Positions 1 through 9,989 are shown, counted from the first letter of the stretch. The stretch: 64,000 nucleotides of DNA from Saccharomyces mikatae IFO 1815 (GCF_947241705.1 NC_079268.1:744001-808000), one strand, 5' to 3'. Numbers and translations are program-made. Notes: a model not told the origin generated them from the sequence alone.

Positions 1-313
1 ATAGAGCAGGTAGCAGAAATTTCAACGAGTCCACGACTTCATCAACTAATCTTGAGGTGTACAAATCTGCAAAATTAACTTCGATCAAAGACTCTTTTAC
101 CTGGGTATTTTCGGTAATACATTTGGCTAATGCTTCAGAAGCTTCCGTACCGATAGTGTTACCTGAAAAGTCCAATTTGGTACAGGTTTTCAATGCAGCC
201 AACTCTTGCAAATATGGCTTGATATCCTCATTGGTGGTTAGCTTGAGCGCCTTTCCCGAAATGGAATAAACCTGGTCTTCATTATGTTGAGGAACAAAAT
301 GCAAAGTAGCCAT
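1..313 (-). CDS. RNA1: Ran GTPase-activating protein Rna1, N-terminal part
   Basis: This is the first 104 codons of Rna1 (YMR235C); the rest lies beyond the left edge. Rna1 is the cytoplasmic RanGAP that stimulates GTP hydrolysis by Gsp1 and so drives directional nuclear transport. The start is the ATG at 313, giving MATLHFVPQH, followed by leucine-rich-repeat sequence with LDFSGNTIGTEAS. S. cerevisiae Rna1 begins almost identically, with roughly ten substitutions over this stretch as I recall it. It is divergent with TAF9. An A/T block of the RRPE kind (AAAAATTTTCC) lies near 403-413 in the shared promoter. Confidence 0.95.
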   Translation of the reverse strand, partial: MATLHFVPQHNEDQVYSISGKALKLTTNEDIKPYLQELAALKTCTKLDFSGNTIGTEASEALAKCITENTQVKESLIEVNFADLYTSRLVDEVVDSLKFLLPAL

Positions 314-546
314 CGTTGATTTTTTGTTTCGATACGCAGCCTCTCAGGCAACCTGTTTCACCTTTTTTTGATACTATTATCAATTATCATCAATCCTCTT
401 ATAAAAATTTTCCACTAGTCATTCCACTACGTGAGAGGTGATATTATTCTTTTATGCGAAAAGTAAAGCGTTTAAACAAGAGCAGGTGTTTCATATAAGT
501 GAACAATACGGCAGCAAATAAAGCCTAGGTGATCTCACAAGCTATT

Positions 547-1020
547 ATGAACAGTGGAGGAAAAACTGTTTCGAACAATAACTCAGCAGGCTCTGTGTCG
601 GAGGCTGGTCCAGGTCCATCACAAGAAGAGACCCCTAGAGATGTCCGTCTTCTGCACCTGCTGCTCGCATCGCAGTCCATTCACCAATACGAAGACCAAG
701 TGCCACTGCAATTAATGGATTTTGCACACAGGTACACACAGGGCGTTCTTAAGGATGCTCTAGTATACAACGACTACGCCGGCAATGGAAACTCTGCAGG
801 AAGTGGATTAGGCGTAGAAGATATACGGCTTGCCATTGCTGCTAGAACCCAATACCAATTCAAACCCACAGCACCAAAAGAGCTTATGTTACAATTGGCT
901 GCAGAGAGAAATAAGAAAGCGCTACCTCAAGTCATGGGTACATGGGGTGTCAGGCTACCTCCTGAAAAATATTGCCTCACAGCAAAGGAATGGGACCTCG
1001 AAGATCCAAAATCTACGTGA
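547..1020 (+). CDS. TAF9: TFIID and SAGA subunit Taf9
   Basis: A 157-residue protein, the same length as S. cerevisiae Taf9 (YMR236W). Taf9 is a histone-fold subunit of both TFIID and SAGA and pairs with Taf6. The variable N-terminus is followed by the conserved histone fold from about residue 30 (RDVRLLHLLLASQSIHQYED, then LQLMDFAHRYTQ and VEDIRLAIAARTQYQF) and a conserved tail ending in EWDLEDPKST. An open frame extends 18 bases upstream to a GTG, but the first ATG is at 547 and matches the known N-terminus (MN-GGK). Confidence 0.95.
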   Translation: MNSGGKTVSNNNSAGSVSEAGPGPSQEETPRDVRLLHLLLASQSIHQYEDQVPLQLMDFAHRYTQGVLKDALVYNDYAGNGNSAGSGLGVEDIRLAIAARTQYQFKPTAPKELMLQLAAERNKKALPQVMGTWGVRLPPEKYCLTAKEWDLEDPKST

Positions 1021-1324
1021 AAGCACCATTTGTGTACCCGTAGAGATACTAATGCCGATTCTTCCCAGGTATTTGTAATGTAGAATGCATAATATAATAA
1101 TATACAGTAAATAATACGCTTGTCGTGCAAGATGATTACACTCTTTCAGGTGTTGTTTTCCCTATTCTTTCCTATATAGCAAGTTGAAGAAATGAGATCT
1201 ACAGTATAGTGCGGTGATAAAATGGTCCTTAAGTACCTCAATTCATCTTTCAAGAGTACGTTTTCCATTGTGTCGGTCACTGGAACTAAAAAACGAAAAA
1301 ATCTAAAAAGTAGAAGTTTCAATC

Positions 1325-3499
1325 ATGTTGTCGCAAACCTCCATACCAGAAGTGAAGGAAGACGTGATAGGTTACGCGCTGCAGCAGAGGAGAGCCAGGG
1401 TAGGCCAATTCCAAGATTTAGGTCCGCCTGATTTGATTACTTTGATCAAATCGTTACCTTCATCCTCGAGCACCACGACTGCTACTGCTTCCGCCAACGA
1501 TAGTGGGACTGGTTCTAACATCAATGGTCAAGACCCTACAACTATAGTTACGGAGTTGCATTCTCACGATAAATTAAAGGGACAGATCGGTACTTTTTTC
1601 TACTGCATGGGAATAGACACTTCAGACCCAACCTCAATTACAATCTTCGCCAAAAAGATAACTGATCTTTTCTTAGACACGCCCCAAGTTTGGTTTGGCA
1701 AGAAGAAGCACTTTCACGTCTCGAAGATTTCGATCAGTTCTTGGAATGCCTTTAGAAAATATGATGTTAATATTATTGTTCATATTCCGGGGACTGTGCA
1801 AACGTATATTATAAATAACGACGGTGAACAATCGCAGCTTCCCTCCCTGACGGAAACCTCATCTGGCCGCAATTCACAGGATGCGAATGTAAATATGATT
1901 TGGGTGGAAACTTTTATGAGTGGTATCGTACGTGATATTATGCTTATGAAAGATAACCGCGCAGATGGAGAATCACAAAATTTGGTGGAAACGCTAGTTT
2001 TCAATCCATTAACCTCTGGTGAATTGGAAGATGTGGCTACAAACTTTATCAGGTTATTTCCCTTAGTTTATGAGAGAGGTATTTATTTAGACGCACCCAC
2101 TCATATTTTAAATCCTTCGTTAACCAATAACTATTTGGTCGAAACTTTAGTTGAAATAGTTCGATTAACTAATAGTTTGGAGGCATGTCGTAAAATGCTT
2201 GAGGGATTAATAGAAACTCATCCAGAAGCAGTAATCATTCTCATCCGTGTTTACTTTGCATGTGATTTGGAGGTAGATGCGGTTGATCTGATCAATGAGC
2301 AATTAAATTCTTCATCTTCGTTCTTAGTTGATGATTCGAAGACGAGCCATATTCAGTTGATCTTCAAATCCGAACTTCTGAGCATTCAAAGTGAGTTTTT
2401 ACTGGAGGTCAAGAGAGATTATAAACTTGCTAGAGAGGTAGCCATAGAGGCTGTGAATTGTGCACCAAACGAATTTAAAACTTGGTACTTATTGACTAAA
2501 ATATACATCAAATTGAACGATATGACAAATGCTTTGTTATCGCTAAATGCATGCCCAATGTCTCAGGTTAAGGAAAAGTATGTGCTGAGAAGAATTGCAC
2601 CTATTACCTCCGACGAAAATCTCCACTTGCCATTACCATTGGATGCCTCGATTGAGGAAATTTCGTCGTTGAACCCCATGGATGTGCAATTGGAACAAAA
2701 ATCTGCTGACCCAAACTTAGTCAATCTCTCAGCATCAAGTTTAAAATCTACTTTCCAACTAGCCTATAGATTATTAACCGAAATTGTTCAAGTAACAGGA
2801 TGGGAACAACTTTTAAAGTATAGATCAAAGATTTTTGTCATGGAAGATGAGTATCAAGGCTCTACTTCCTCTATTGATGAAACAGATACACATGGTAATG
2901 AGATGTTTAAAATGAGATCCAAGAGGTTGTGCGAAAGATGGTTGGATAATCTTTTTATGCTATTATACGAGGACTTGAAGACTTACACGGATTGGCAATC
3001 AGAGCAATTGTATTTTGATGCCCAAAACAGCAAATATCATAAACTAACTGTGGAATGGGAACTATTCGGTCTTTGCGCAAAAAGACTGGGACATCTTCCC
3101 GAAGCTGCAAAGGCTTTCCAAATAGGGCTTTCTCAAAGATTTTCTCCAGTGTGTGCAAAGAACCTACTGGAATTTTACATTAATGAAAATAAACGTATTA
3201 GAAGGGATTCTATCTCAGAAAACTCTGAATTGACTTCTTCTCAAATACTCTCAAGTATCAATGACTTGGACAGCTCGATCATCGATTTAGTCGTCAAGAT
3301 TTGCTGCTGGAACCATCGTTGGTACATTGAGTTCTCAATAATGCTAATAGATGCTTTAAGTGTTGTGGTTCAGGACATGGGCATTACCAAAGTGCATAAT
3401 GAAATTGCTTCTAGATTCACTGATCCGGTGGCTCAATTGGTTGACGATAACATTCTGAATTTTTTAAAGAATTTTACAAATGACACTTTTGATAACTGA
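1325..3499 (+). CDS. BCH1: ChAPs family cargo adaptor Bch1
   Basis: A 724-residue protein, equal in length to S. cerevisiae Bch1 (YMR237W). It is a ChAPs-family subunit of exomer, the Arf1-dependent coat that exports Chs3 and a few other cargoes from the trans-Golgi to the plasma membrane. The opening MLSQTSIPEVKEDVIGYALQ is typical of ChAPs. A Ser/Thr-rich linker (about residues 50-70) precedes a TPR-like helical body that includes LAREVAIEAVNCAPNEFKTW and LGHLPEAAKAFQIGLSQRFS. Start by homology. It is transcribed in the same direction as TAF9 and DFG5. Confidence 0.95.
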   Translation: MLSQTSIPEVKEDVIGYALQQRRARVGQFQDLGPPDLITLIKSLPSSSSTTTATASANDSGTGSNINGQDPTTIVTELHSHDKLKGQIGTFFYCMGIDTSDPTSITIFAKKITDLFLDTPQVWFGKKKHFHVSKISISSWNAFRKYDVNIIVHIPGTVQTYIINNDGEQSQLPSLTETSSGRNSQDANVNMIWVETFMSGIVRDIMLMKDNRADGESQNLVETLVFNPLTSGELEDVATNFIRLFPLVYERGIYLDAPTHILNPSLTNNYLVETLVEIVRLTNSLEACRKMLEGLIETHPEAVIILIRVYFACDLEVDAVDLINEQLNSSSSFLVDDSKTSHIQLIFKSELLSIQSEFLLEVKRDYKLAREVAIEAVNCAPNEFKTWYLLTKIYIKLNDMTNALLSLNACPMSQVKEKYVLRRIAPITSDENLHLPLPLDASIEEISSLNPMDVQLEQKSADPNLVNLSASSLKSTFQLAYRLLTEIVQVTGWEQLLKYRSKIFVMEDEYQGSTSSIDETDTHGNEMFKMRSKRLCERWLDNLFMLLYEDLKTYTDWQSEQLYFDAQNSKYHKLTVEWELFGLCAKRLGHLPEAAKAFQIGLSQRFSPVCAKNLLEFYINENKRIRRDSISENSELTSSQILSSINDLDSSIIDLVVKICCWNHRWYIEFSIMLIDALSVVVQDMGITKVHNEIASRFTDPVAQLVDDNILNFLKNFTNDTFDN

Positions 3500-3920
3500 A
3501 AAAGAAGAAAAAATCATTAGTTACAAAGGAGACTGTGTTTTTTATGTATGTTATTCTGGTATCATCTTGTATAGGTTACCTTCTGGGGCGAATTTTGTAT
3601 TCTTTCCAATATTTTTGCTCCCAAATGCATTTAGTTGTTACAAACTTTACATAGTACTTTATTTCTTTTTCGTAATCTGAGCCACGCCCGAAAAAAAACA
3701 ATGTAATCTGCGTAAAGCGAAACTGAGGTTTAACCCAAAAATAGAATGTGAATTTATGAAAGACCGCTTTCTTTTAAGATAAGTGTCCCATAAGAATATA
3801 ATCAAAGTAATTGACATCCCATTTGTTCTTGATCTCTTCCTGAATTATCTGTCACTTAATTTTTTTGATTAAATTTATAGGACAAACAGATAAGAACGGA
3901 ATCATATCACAAGCGAAGAT
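3500..3920. other. BCH1-DFG5 intergenic region
   Basis: About 420 bases containing the BCH1 3' end and DFG5 promoter. It is A/T-rich and I see no additional gene or clear factor site. Confidence 0.6.
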
Positions 3921-5297
3921 ATGATCCTCAAAAGTAGTATGGAAATGATTCCATTGATATGTTTTACGTTACTATCATTCTTCAGAATCTGTCATGCCAT
4001 GGAGCTGGATAGTACAAGCAAAACATCAATTTGTGATGCGACAGCGTTAATCCAAGATGGTATGCTGGATTACTATGAGGGTACTAGGTATGGGGGAGCA
4101 GTAGGGATGTTTCAATCACCATACTATTGGTGGCATGCAGGTGAAGCGTTTGGCGGCATGTTGGAAAATTGGTTTCTTTGTGAGAATGACACATATCAAG
4201 AATTACTATACGATGCGCTATTAGCACAAACTGGTTCTAATTACGATTACATTCCAGCCAATCAAACGATGGTTGAAGGTAATGATGATCAAGGTATTTG
4301 GGGCATAACAGTTATGGGTGCTGTCGAGAGAAATTTTACAGATCCTAGCGATGGCAAACCAGGTTGGCTGGCAATGGTGCAGGCTGTCTTCAATACAATG
4401 TATTCAAGATGGGATTCTGAGCACTGTGGTGGTGGTTTAAGATGGCAAATTTTTACTTGGAATAGTGGCTACAACTATAAGAATACAATTTCAAATGCAT
4501 GTTTATTTCAAATTGCTGCAAGACTGGGGAGGTATACCGGTAATACTACATATTTAGATGTTGCTGAGCAAGTTTTCGACTGGCTAGTAGATGTCGGCTA
4601 TGTGGTTCTTAATGATACGGCAAATGTCTTCGACGGTGCAGAAATTGATACAAATTGTACCGATATTACAAAAATTGAATGGACTTATAATCATGGTATC
4701 GTACTGGGTGGTCTTGCGTACATGTATAATGCTACGAATGGGACAAGCGAATGGGAAACAAGTTTAACAAAAATTTTGAATGGTGCTAAGTCTTATTTTT
4801 TTAAAGACAGTATTATGTATGAAAGCGCCTGTCAAGACTATAGCACTTGTAACACCGATCAAAGGACATTCAAAAGTATTTTCTCTCGTATGCTTGGCCT
4901 TACAAGTGTTATGGCTCCCTATACTAGTGACACGATTGATGACTTAATAAAAACGAGCGCTGAAGCTGCTGCGAAGTCATGTGATGGTGGTAGAGATGGG
5001 CATACATGTGGCTTAAATTGGGGCAAACAAACCAATGATGGTTATTATGGGTTAGGTGAACAAATGAATGCATTAGAAGTTATTCAAAATCTCTTAATAC
5101 ATGACAGACCGGCCCCATATAAGGAAAGTAATGGTGGCACGTCCAAAGGTGATGCTAACGCTGGGATGAACTCATCTACCACTAATGTACTACAAAATAA
5201 TCTAAACATCAAAAATGGTGATCGCGCTGGTGCCGCCATCATCACAGCAATCATACTGAGTGTGCTAATTGGTGGTGCTGTCTGGATGTTGTTTTAA
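3921..5297 (+). CDS. DFG5: GPI-anchored GH76 mannosidase-like wall protein Dfg5
   Basis: A 458-residue GH76-family protein (YMR238W). With its paralogue Dcw1 it is thought to transfer GPI-anchored proteins from the membrane to wall glucan. Visible parts: an N-terminal signal peptide (about residues 1-26, ending near CHA), the GH76 core with the acidic motif EGNDDQGIWG (about 114-123), many N-glycosylation sequons (such as NDT, NQT, NFT, NTT and NGT), conserved cysteines, and a C-terminal hydrophobic tail (about 437-458) after small polar residues (KNGDRAGAA), as expected for a GPI signal. Length and motifs look intact. Confidence 0.96.
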   Translation: MILKSSMEMIPLICFTLLSFFRICHAMELDSTSKTSICDATALIQDGMLDYYEGTRYGGAVGMFQSPYYWWHAGEAFGGMLENWFLCENDTYQELLYDALLAQTGSNYDYIPANQTMVEGNDDQGIWGITVMGAVERNFTDPSDGKPGWLAMVQAVFNTMYSRWDSEHCGGGLRWQIFTWNSGYNYKNTISNACLFQIAARLGRYTGNTTYLDVAEQVFDWLVDVGYVVLNDTANVFDGAEIDTNCTDITKIEWTYNHGIVLGGLAYMYNATNGTSEWETSLTKILNGAKSYFFKDSIMYESACQDYSTCNTDQRTFKSIFSRMLGLTSVMAPYTSDTIDDLIKTSAEAAAKSCDGGRDGHTCGLNWGKQTNDGYYGLGEQMNALEVIQNLLIHDRPAPYKESNGGTSKGDANAGMNSSTTNVLQNNLNIKNGDRAGAAIITAIILSVLIGGAVWMLF

Positions 5298-5453
5298 ACC
5301 GTATTAAACGTAAAACTTTATTGTATTCTAATATTTAGGCTTATTCTTTTTTTTTTTGTGAATATATCTTTATGTGCTACATAAATAAGTATGTTATGAT
5401 GCTTAGGTTGCAGAATTCTAATAGAAGTCATTCATTATTGATGAATGAGTTGC

Positions 5454-5460
5454 AAAAAAA
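5454..5460 (-). terminator. Pol III terminator of tRNA-Arg
   Basis: Seven consecutive T on the minus strand directly after the discriminator base of tRNA-Arg, a standard Pol III stop. Confidence 0.85.
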
Positions 5461-5532
5461 CACTCACGATGGGGGTCGAACCCATAATCTTCTGATTAGA
5501 AGTCAGACGCGTTGCCATTACGCCACGCAAGC
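5461..5532 (-). tRNA. tR(UCU): tRNA-Arg (anticodon UCU)
   Basis: A 72-nt intronless cloverleaf on the minus strand. The anticodon arm is CTGACTTCTAATCAG with anticodon TCT. The T arm is ATGGGTTCGACCCCCAT, which also forms the B box, and the D arm GCGTAATGGCAACGC carries the A box. The acceptor begins GCTTGCG and closes with CGTGAGT, with G as discriminator base; CCA is not encoded, as normal in eukaryotes. Position 4 pairs as T.G here, where the S. cerevisiae gene as I recall it has C-G. A run of seven T follows directly on the minus strand. It sits between DFG5 and RNT1, as in S. cerevisiae. Confidence 0.95.
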
Positions 5533-5547
5533 TTGTTTTATATGTTG

Positions 5548-5728
5548 TGTTGTATCTTAAGATGAGATACGTAAGTATGACAATACATCATTCTAAACGT
5601 TCATAAAACACATATGAAACAATCTTATAACGAAACGAATAGATTGAACAACATAAGGTAAAACTCTGCTTTTCCGAGCTGAACTAATCAAATGTATAAA
5701 TACCTGAACAATTAGTTAGATTCGAGAT
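5548..5728 (+). mobile_element. Partial sigma LTR (Ty3 family)
   Basis: A broken solo LTR of the Ty3/gypsy-type element. It begins TGTTGTATCTTAAGATGAGA and contains the sigma landmarks AACGTTCATAAAACACATAT and CCTGAACAATTAG. Its end lies 15 bases upstream of the mature 5' end of tRNA-Arg, fitting the Ty3 habit of inserting next to the Pol III start site. It ends abruptly at a short unrelated segment (5729-5777). Moderately old, judging from its differences from the S. cerevisiae sigma sequence I remember. Confidence 0.85.
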
Positions 5729-5777
5729 ACATACATACATACATACATAGACGGGCATAGTAGTGCTCCGCAGAAAG
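5729..5777. repeat. Segment copied from the region upstream of COA6 (inverted)
   Basis: This short block joins the sigma and delta fossils. It is five TACA units followed by TAGACGGGCATAGTAGTGCT and CCGCAGAAAG. Reverse-complemented, it matches 16861-16909 just upstream of COA6 with one mismatch in the unique part and fewer tetranucleotide units (5 here, 8 there). It matches neither the sigma nor the delta sequence known to me. Confidence 0.85.
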
Positions 5778-6057
5778 ATATTATCATATACGGTGTTAGA
5801 AGATGACGCAAATGATGAGATATAGTCATCTAAATTAGTGGAAGCTGAAACGCAAGGATTGATAATGTAATAGGATCAATGAATAAGAACATATAAAACG
5901 ATGATAATAATGTTTATAGAATTATGTAGAATTGCAGATTTCCTTTTATGGATTCCTAAATCCCCGAGGAGAACTTCTAGTATATCTACATACCTAATAT
6001 TATTGCCTTATAAAAAATGGAATCCCAACAATTACATCAAACTCCACTATTATCTCA
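5778..6057 (+). mobile_element. Partial delta LTR (Ty1/Ty2 family)
   Basis: A broken solo LTR of the Ty1/copia type. It contains the delta landmarks CATATACGGTGTTAGAAGAT, GGAAGCTGAAACGCAAGGAT and GAGAACTTCTAGTATATCTA, and ends ATTACATCAAACTCCACTAT then TATCTCA. It is very similar to the complete delta LTR at 26749-27080, so the two look about equally old. Only the downstream part of the LTR is present. Confidence 0.9.
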
Positions 6058-6281
6058 AATTTGATAGTGTTGATAATTGATAGTTAAGTTGTAGTGCCTA
6101 TATACTACAATTATCAAGACTGTGCATTCTGAGCTAGTAATTTGGAATGTAAACTTCAGCTTTCCATTAGAAAAAACTACTATTTACCATTTCATAAACT
6201 TATCATAAAGTGCATGTGTGATAATTATATGGCTTAAGAAAATCTATGCAAGTCTTACTATTATATAGTGGAAAAGCTTGT
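6058..6281. other. RNT1 downstream region
   Basis: About 220 A/T-rich bases between the delta LTR and the RNT1 stop codon. No gene seen. Confidence 0.6.
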
Positions 6282-7700
6282 TCAGCTTGTATCTGATATC
6301 CTTCGTTTTTTATTTTTGTGTGAAGGATCCTTTAGCACAGATTCACTCCTAGGAATGGCAGCTCTTTGCTTCGCGTAAAAATCTAACATTTTTTTGTCAC
6401 GAAGTGCATTTTCTGCAGCCCTGATACCAGCAATTTTAATATTTCTGCCTACACCTGTACCTAAAACGGTACCATCACCAACCCTACACTCGACTATAGA
6501 ATTAGGATCAACAGCAGTTGGTTTCTTTACCGTAACATAATGTAGACGTAATGATGCATAACCAATCAAAGAGTATAACTGCCGTTTGGCATTCATATCA
6601 AGTTTGTCAGTCTTCTCTAAGGCAACTTGACTATGAGTGGCCTCCTCGATCACAGGCTTTGCCAGTTTTCTTAACCACTTTCTTATTTTGGGTAAATTAT
6701 TCCTTGGATCATCTTCCATCAAACCGCCAATGTAGGCTTCAAACACATCCGCATATAATTTCAATTTACCATTTTGGAAATTGGAGTTCTCATCCTTCAA
6801 ATCAAAATTTGTCTTCAGTTTCTCATGGAAGTTATACATTATTGACCATTGTTTGATCTGTTCGTTGCTTACTAAATTCATCCTTAGAGTTGATAATTGG
6901 CCTTCACTGTAATCTGGAAACTTGTTATAAATAATCAACGTCATGACAGAATTCAAGATCGAATCGCCCAAGAATTCTAGCCTTTCGTTATGAGCGTTGA
7001 TCATTTCCGAGCCAGACAAGTACACTTTATCTTTGATGGTGGATTTGTGAATGAAAACCCTAGCTCTGATCGCTAAATCTTGGATCTCTGGCAATTTCGG
7101 AGGCCATTTAGCGGCCTTAATGACATCACCAGCCTTTGTTGGATCATAGCTGTCCTCACCTTCATCCTCTTCTTCATCTTCTTCCCTCGTATTTAAATTT
7201 TCATATACATTTACGTCAGCTGTGTCTCTCTTTTCCCTCCTGATTTGTTCCAACTTTTCTAACTTTTCTATATCGGGTTTGCTGATTTCTCGTAATATTG
7301 GTTGCTTTTGTTCACTATCGAATTCATTCTCATAACCGCTAATTTCTTTCAAAATGGGGTCTTTTTTAAGATCGTGCAGTGTTTTCAACTCAGCGGCCAG
7401 TTTTAGTTGATAGCGTGATAGAGAAGGAAGTATCTGGACTGGAACTTTATCTTGATTGTTTACAGCCTCATAATAAGTTACCAGATTTGGTGAAAGTTCG
7501 ATTATTTTGTTGTAAGATTCAACTAATTTAGTTACAGCATGTTCTAATTGAATAACCTCAAGATAGTCGTAATCTGACACCTTGACTTTTCCCTTCAAAG
7601 GATTATTGATACTACTATTTGCTTGTTGTTGTGAACGATTGCTGTTGTCACCTTTATTTTCATTTTGAGTCTTCTTTTTTCCTGCCACTTTTGAGCCCAT
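6282..7700 (-). CDS. RNT1: Ribonuclease III Rnt1
   Basis: A 472-residue nuclear RNase III (YMR239C), one residue longer than the S. cerevisiae protein as I recall it. Rnt1 cuts capped AGNN tetraloop hairpins in pre-rRNA, U snRNA and snoRNA precursors. An acidic, charged N-terminal domain (with [14 protein letters not shown]) leads to the RNase III domain with the signature [10 protein letters not shown] (near residue 240) and [13 protein letters not shown] double-stranded RNA-binding domain follows ([18 protein letters not shown], then AAENALRD) and a basic tail KNKKRR. The frame is open 24 codons further upstream, but [10 protein letters not shown] at 7700 is the known start. Confidence 0.96.
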
Positions 7701-7937
7701 TATTTCAAAAGCTTGTATGGAGGTCAGTTTTCTTTGTTCTATGTGCACATTCGCCTTACTTACCTTGATCAAATAATAAGTTCTTGTTAATATGAACTGA
7801 GATAAATTTTGCGATGAGCTCTTGAAAAATTTCAGTATGTTTTAGGGCCGCATTAAGAAAAGAAAAAATTGGTACATCAAAAATGGCACCATATGTAAAA
7901 TTTTATAATACCGAGGTACCCATGCAATATTTAGTAA

Positions 7938-9251
7938 TTATTTTAATACAGTATATAGCTTCCTCTTGGATTCGCCTTCATTTTTCTCGATTTTTCTTTC
8001 CAAGTCTATCACTTCAGATATGTTGTCTTGAGCGTGATCTATTTTAAGCTCTGTTTCTTCGCTAATTTTTCCACCAGGGACCCTATTTTCCGCATCTTCC
8101 TGCGAATTCCCATTTAGAATTTCAACTTCAGGGACTTCAAACGAAACCAATGCACCAAAATAATTTGTAGGCAGTTTGTTGACCCTTGAATTATGGTGTG
8201 GGATTATTCTACCATAAACATCCCCTTTCAAGTTCGTTATGTCCCAATTCAAACCAGCGATTTTCAAATCAGAATATCCTGTAGGTAATCCAACATCTTT
8301 CATCTTCATACACCACGGTGGTAACTGTCCTTCGGGCAAGTTCATGATAGCGCGTAGTTCTTGGCTGATTCTCCCGGGCCTTTTGCGTTCAACCATTCTT
8401 TTCCAATTAGCCTCTTCAAAAAGATTCCTATTCTCATAATAGATGTCACCGAAGCATAGCAAATGATCAGGTTTCCAGTTGGCTCCTATCTTGAAGAATA
8501 CATCATGTAATTTCTTGGAGTCCAAATCGAGAGTGCCCATTTTCGGCTGGACTCTTACTCTTGAGGCCTCCTTCAATGATTTTTCGTCCTGTGCATCCAC
8601 CCCACTTTGCGGAAGCGTTGATCTCATCTGTTCTATGTTTGTCTTTTTGATAATGTCAGGAAGCTGGAAAGGTCCTTTACCCAATAAAGAACGGCCAGAG
8701 AGATATTCCTTCTTGGACTGCCAGTGATTCGGAACGGGAATCACGTTTTTAGTGCATTTTATGGAAGCTAGTAAGCTTGGGTACCTTGCGTCACAATCGT
8801 ACCATTCTATAACTTGAGGATACGGCACCTGGCTTTTCAGCTGTGATAGCGATGGTTTTTCTAGTTTCCTACGTTTTCTAGCTGAAAAATGCTCTTCGCT
8901 GTTATCCAAAACCGTATCCTCCAACTCATCATCCAGTGTATGTTTTATGTCCCTGACAGGTTTTTCCTCGGCAATAGCGACTTCAATACTCTCTTTATCT
9001 TCTATAATTTCTTTCGGGCCAGCGCTGCCCTCTTGCATTTGAAATCTTTGCATGACATCCTCGAATTCTTTTTTTAGTTTCTCATTAGCGAATTTTTCCA
9101 CTGACTGTTTGTTGATAACTGTTCCACTCTTCTTGTCATGTTCAACTTTTCTTGCATCAATCAAGGCGGCGATTTCAGCTCTGCTATTTAGCACAGATCC
9201 GTTCTTACTATGCTTGTTTCCAGAACGTTTCCGAGTTTTACTCCTGGCCAT
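7938..9251 (-). CDS. CUS1: U2 snRNP SF3b subunit Cus1 (SF3B2 homologue)
   Basis: A 437-residue protein matching Cus1 (YMR240C), the yeast SF3b145 homologue needed for U2 snRNP assembly and branch-site recognition. A basic, divergent N-terminus (MARSKTRKRSGNKHSK) leads into the conserved block beginning PSLSQLKSQVPYPQVIEWYD and a PSP-type proline-rich region (PGRISQELRAIMNLPEGQLP, then PPWCMKMKDVGLP and GLNWDITNLKGDVYG). The C-terminus is acidic and variable. The next gene on the same strand is RNT1, 237 bases away. Confidence 0.95.
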   Translation of the reverse strand: MARSKTRKRSGNKHSKNGSVLNSRAEIAALIDARKVEHDKKSGTVINKQSVEKFANEKLKKEFEDVMQRFQMQEGSAGPKEIIEDKESIEVAIAEEKPVRDIKHTLDDELEDTVLDNSEEHFSARKRRKLEKPSLSQLKSQVPYPQVIEWYDCDARYPSLLASIKCTKNVIPVPNHWQSKKEYLSGRSLLGKGPFQLPDIIKKTNIEQMRSTLPQSGVDAQDEKSLKEASRVRVQPKMGTLDLDSKKLHDVFFKIGANWKPDHLLCFGDIYYENRNLFEEANWKRMVERKRPGRISQELRAIMNLPEGQLPPWCMKMKDVGLPTGYSDLKIAGLNWDITNLKGDVYGRIIPHHNSRVNKLPTNYFGALVSFEVPEVEILNGNSQEDAENRVPGGKISEETELKIDHAQDNISEVIDLERKIEKNEGESKRKLYTVLK

Positions 9252-9989
9252 TTTTTATCACTACCTTGTATAATCTGGTACTCTGGCTCTAGATAAAAGC
9301 TTTGCTTTACATTTACTACATTAGCAATTTCTACTGACCTAACGTCAATATATGATGATATCAGAAATCTACTATTATTTAGGGTTCCATTTCTTTCATT
9401 AAAGCCCTTTATTTACACAACTTCACATAGATTTTACCCTACTTTCTCATGATTTAACCTACTTTTATTCTTCCTTCAGCCCTATAGCCAGCCAAGAAAA
9501 TTCCGCTGCGATAACATGAAGATCATGGTTTTTTCACCCAAGAAGGCAGAGAATCACCCACCGCTGATAAAGATCACGCAAAGAAAAAGATGATTGGCTA
9601 ACTGTACAGGGCAACAAACTTGGGCCCTTCTTTGGACTCACGCTGGAGCTTCCTTGATTCCATTGTGTAAACTTATGACAAGATATCGCACTGTTAAAAA
9701 AAAAAAAAAAAAGTAAAATTGCATTAATCTCTTGCAAAGATCTTGCGTCGTGTAACATTTATATACTTCGAGAAATCTACGGATATTTGAAAACTAGTGA
9801 ACCAAACCTATCAGGTAGTTTGTCTTTGCATTCTTCAAACTCCGAAACTGCTTACCTCAATCAATTGTTTTAACTCGTTTACGGTATATATTATACTCTC
9901 TTTGAGATTAAAAAAAAAAGCATTAATACAGTCTTTATACAAGTCTTCTGTACGGATAAACGTAGAAAAAGCACAATTTCATTATAACT
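9252..9989. promoter_or_regulatory. CUS1-YHM2 divergent promoter region
   Basis: About 740 bases between divergent genes. It holds a long A run (about 9694-9711), the kind of nucleosome-depleting tract common in yeast promoters, and further A runs near 9910-9920 just before YHM2. I see no extra gene and cannot name a specific factor site. Confidence 0.5.

Noticed and set aside
6500-6900. Plus-strand frame antisense to RNT1 (6551-6856)
   Set aside because: Overlaps the conserved RNase III domain on the other strand and has no recognisable protein features.
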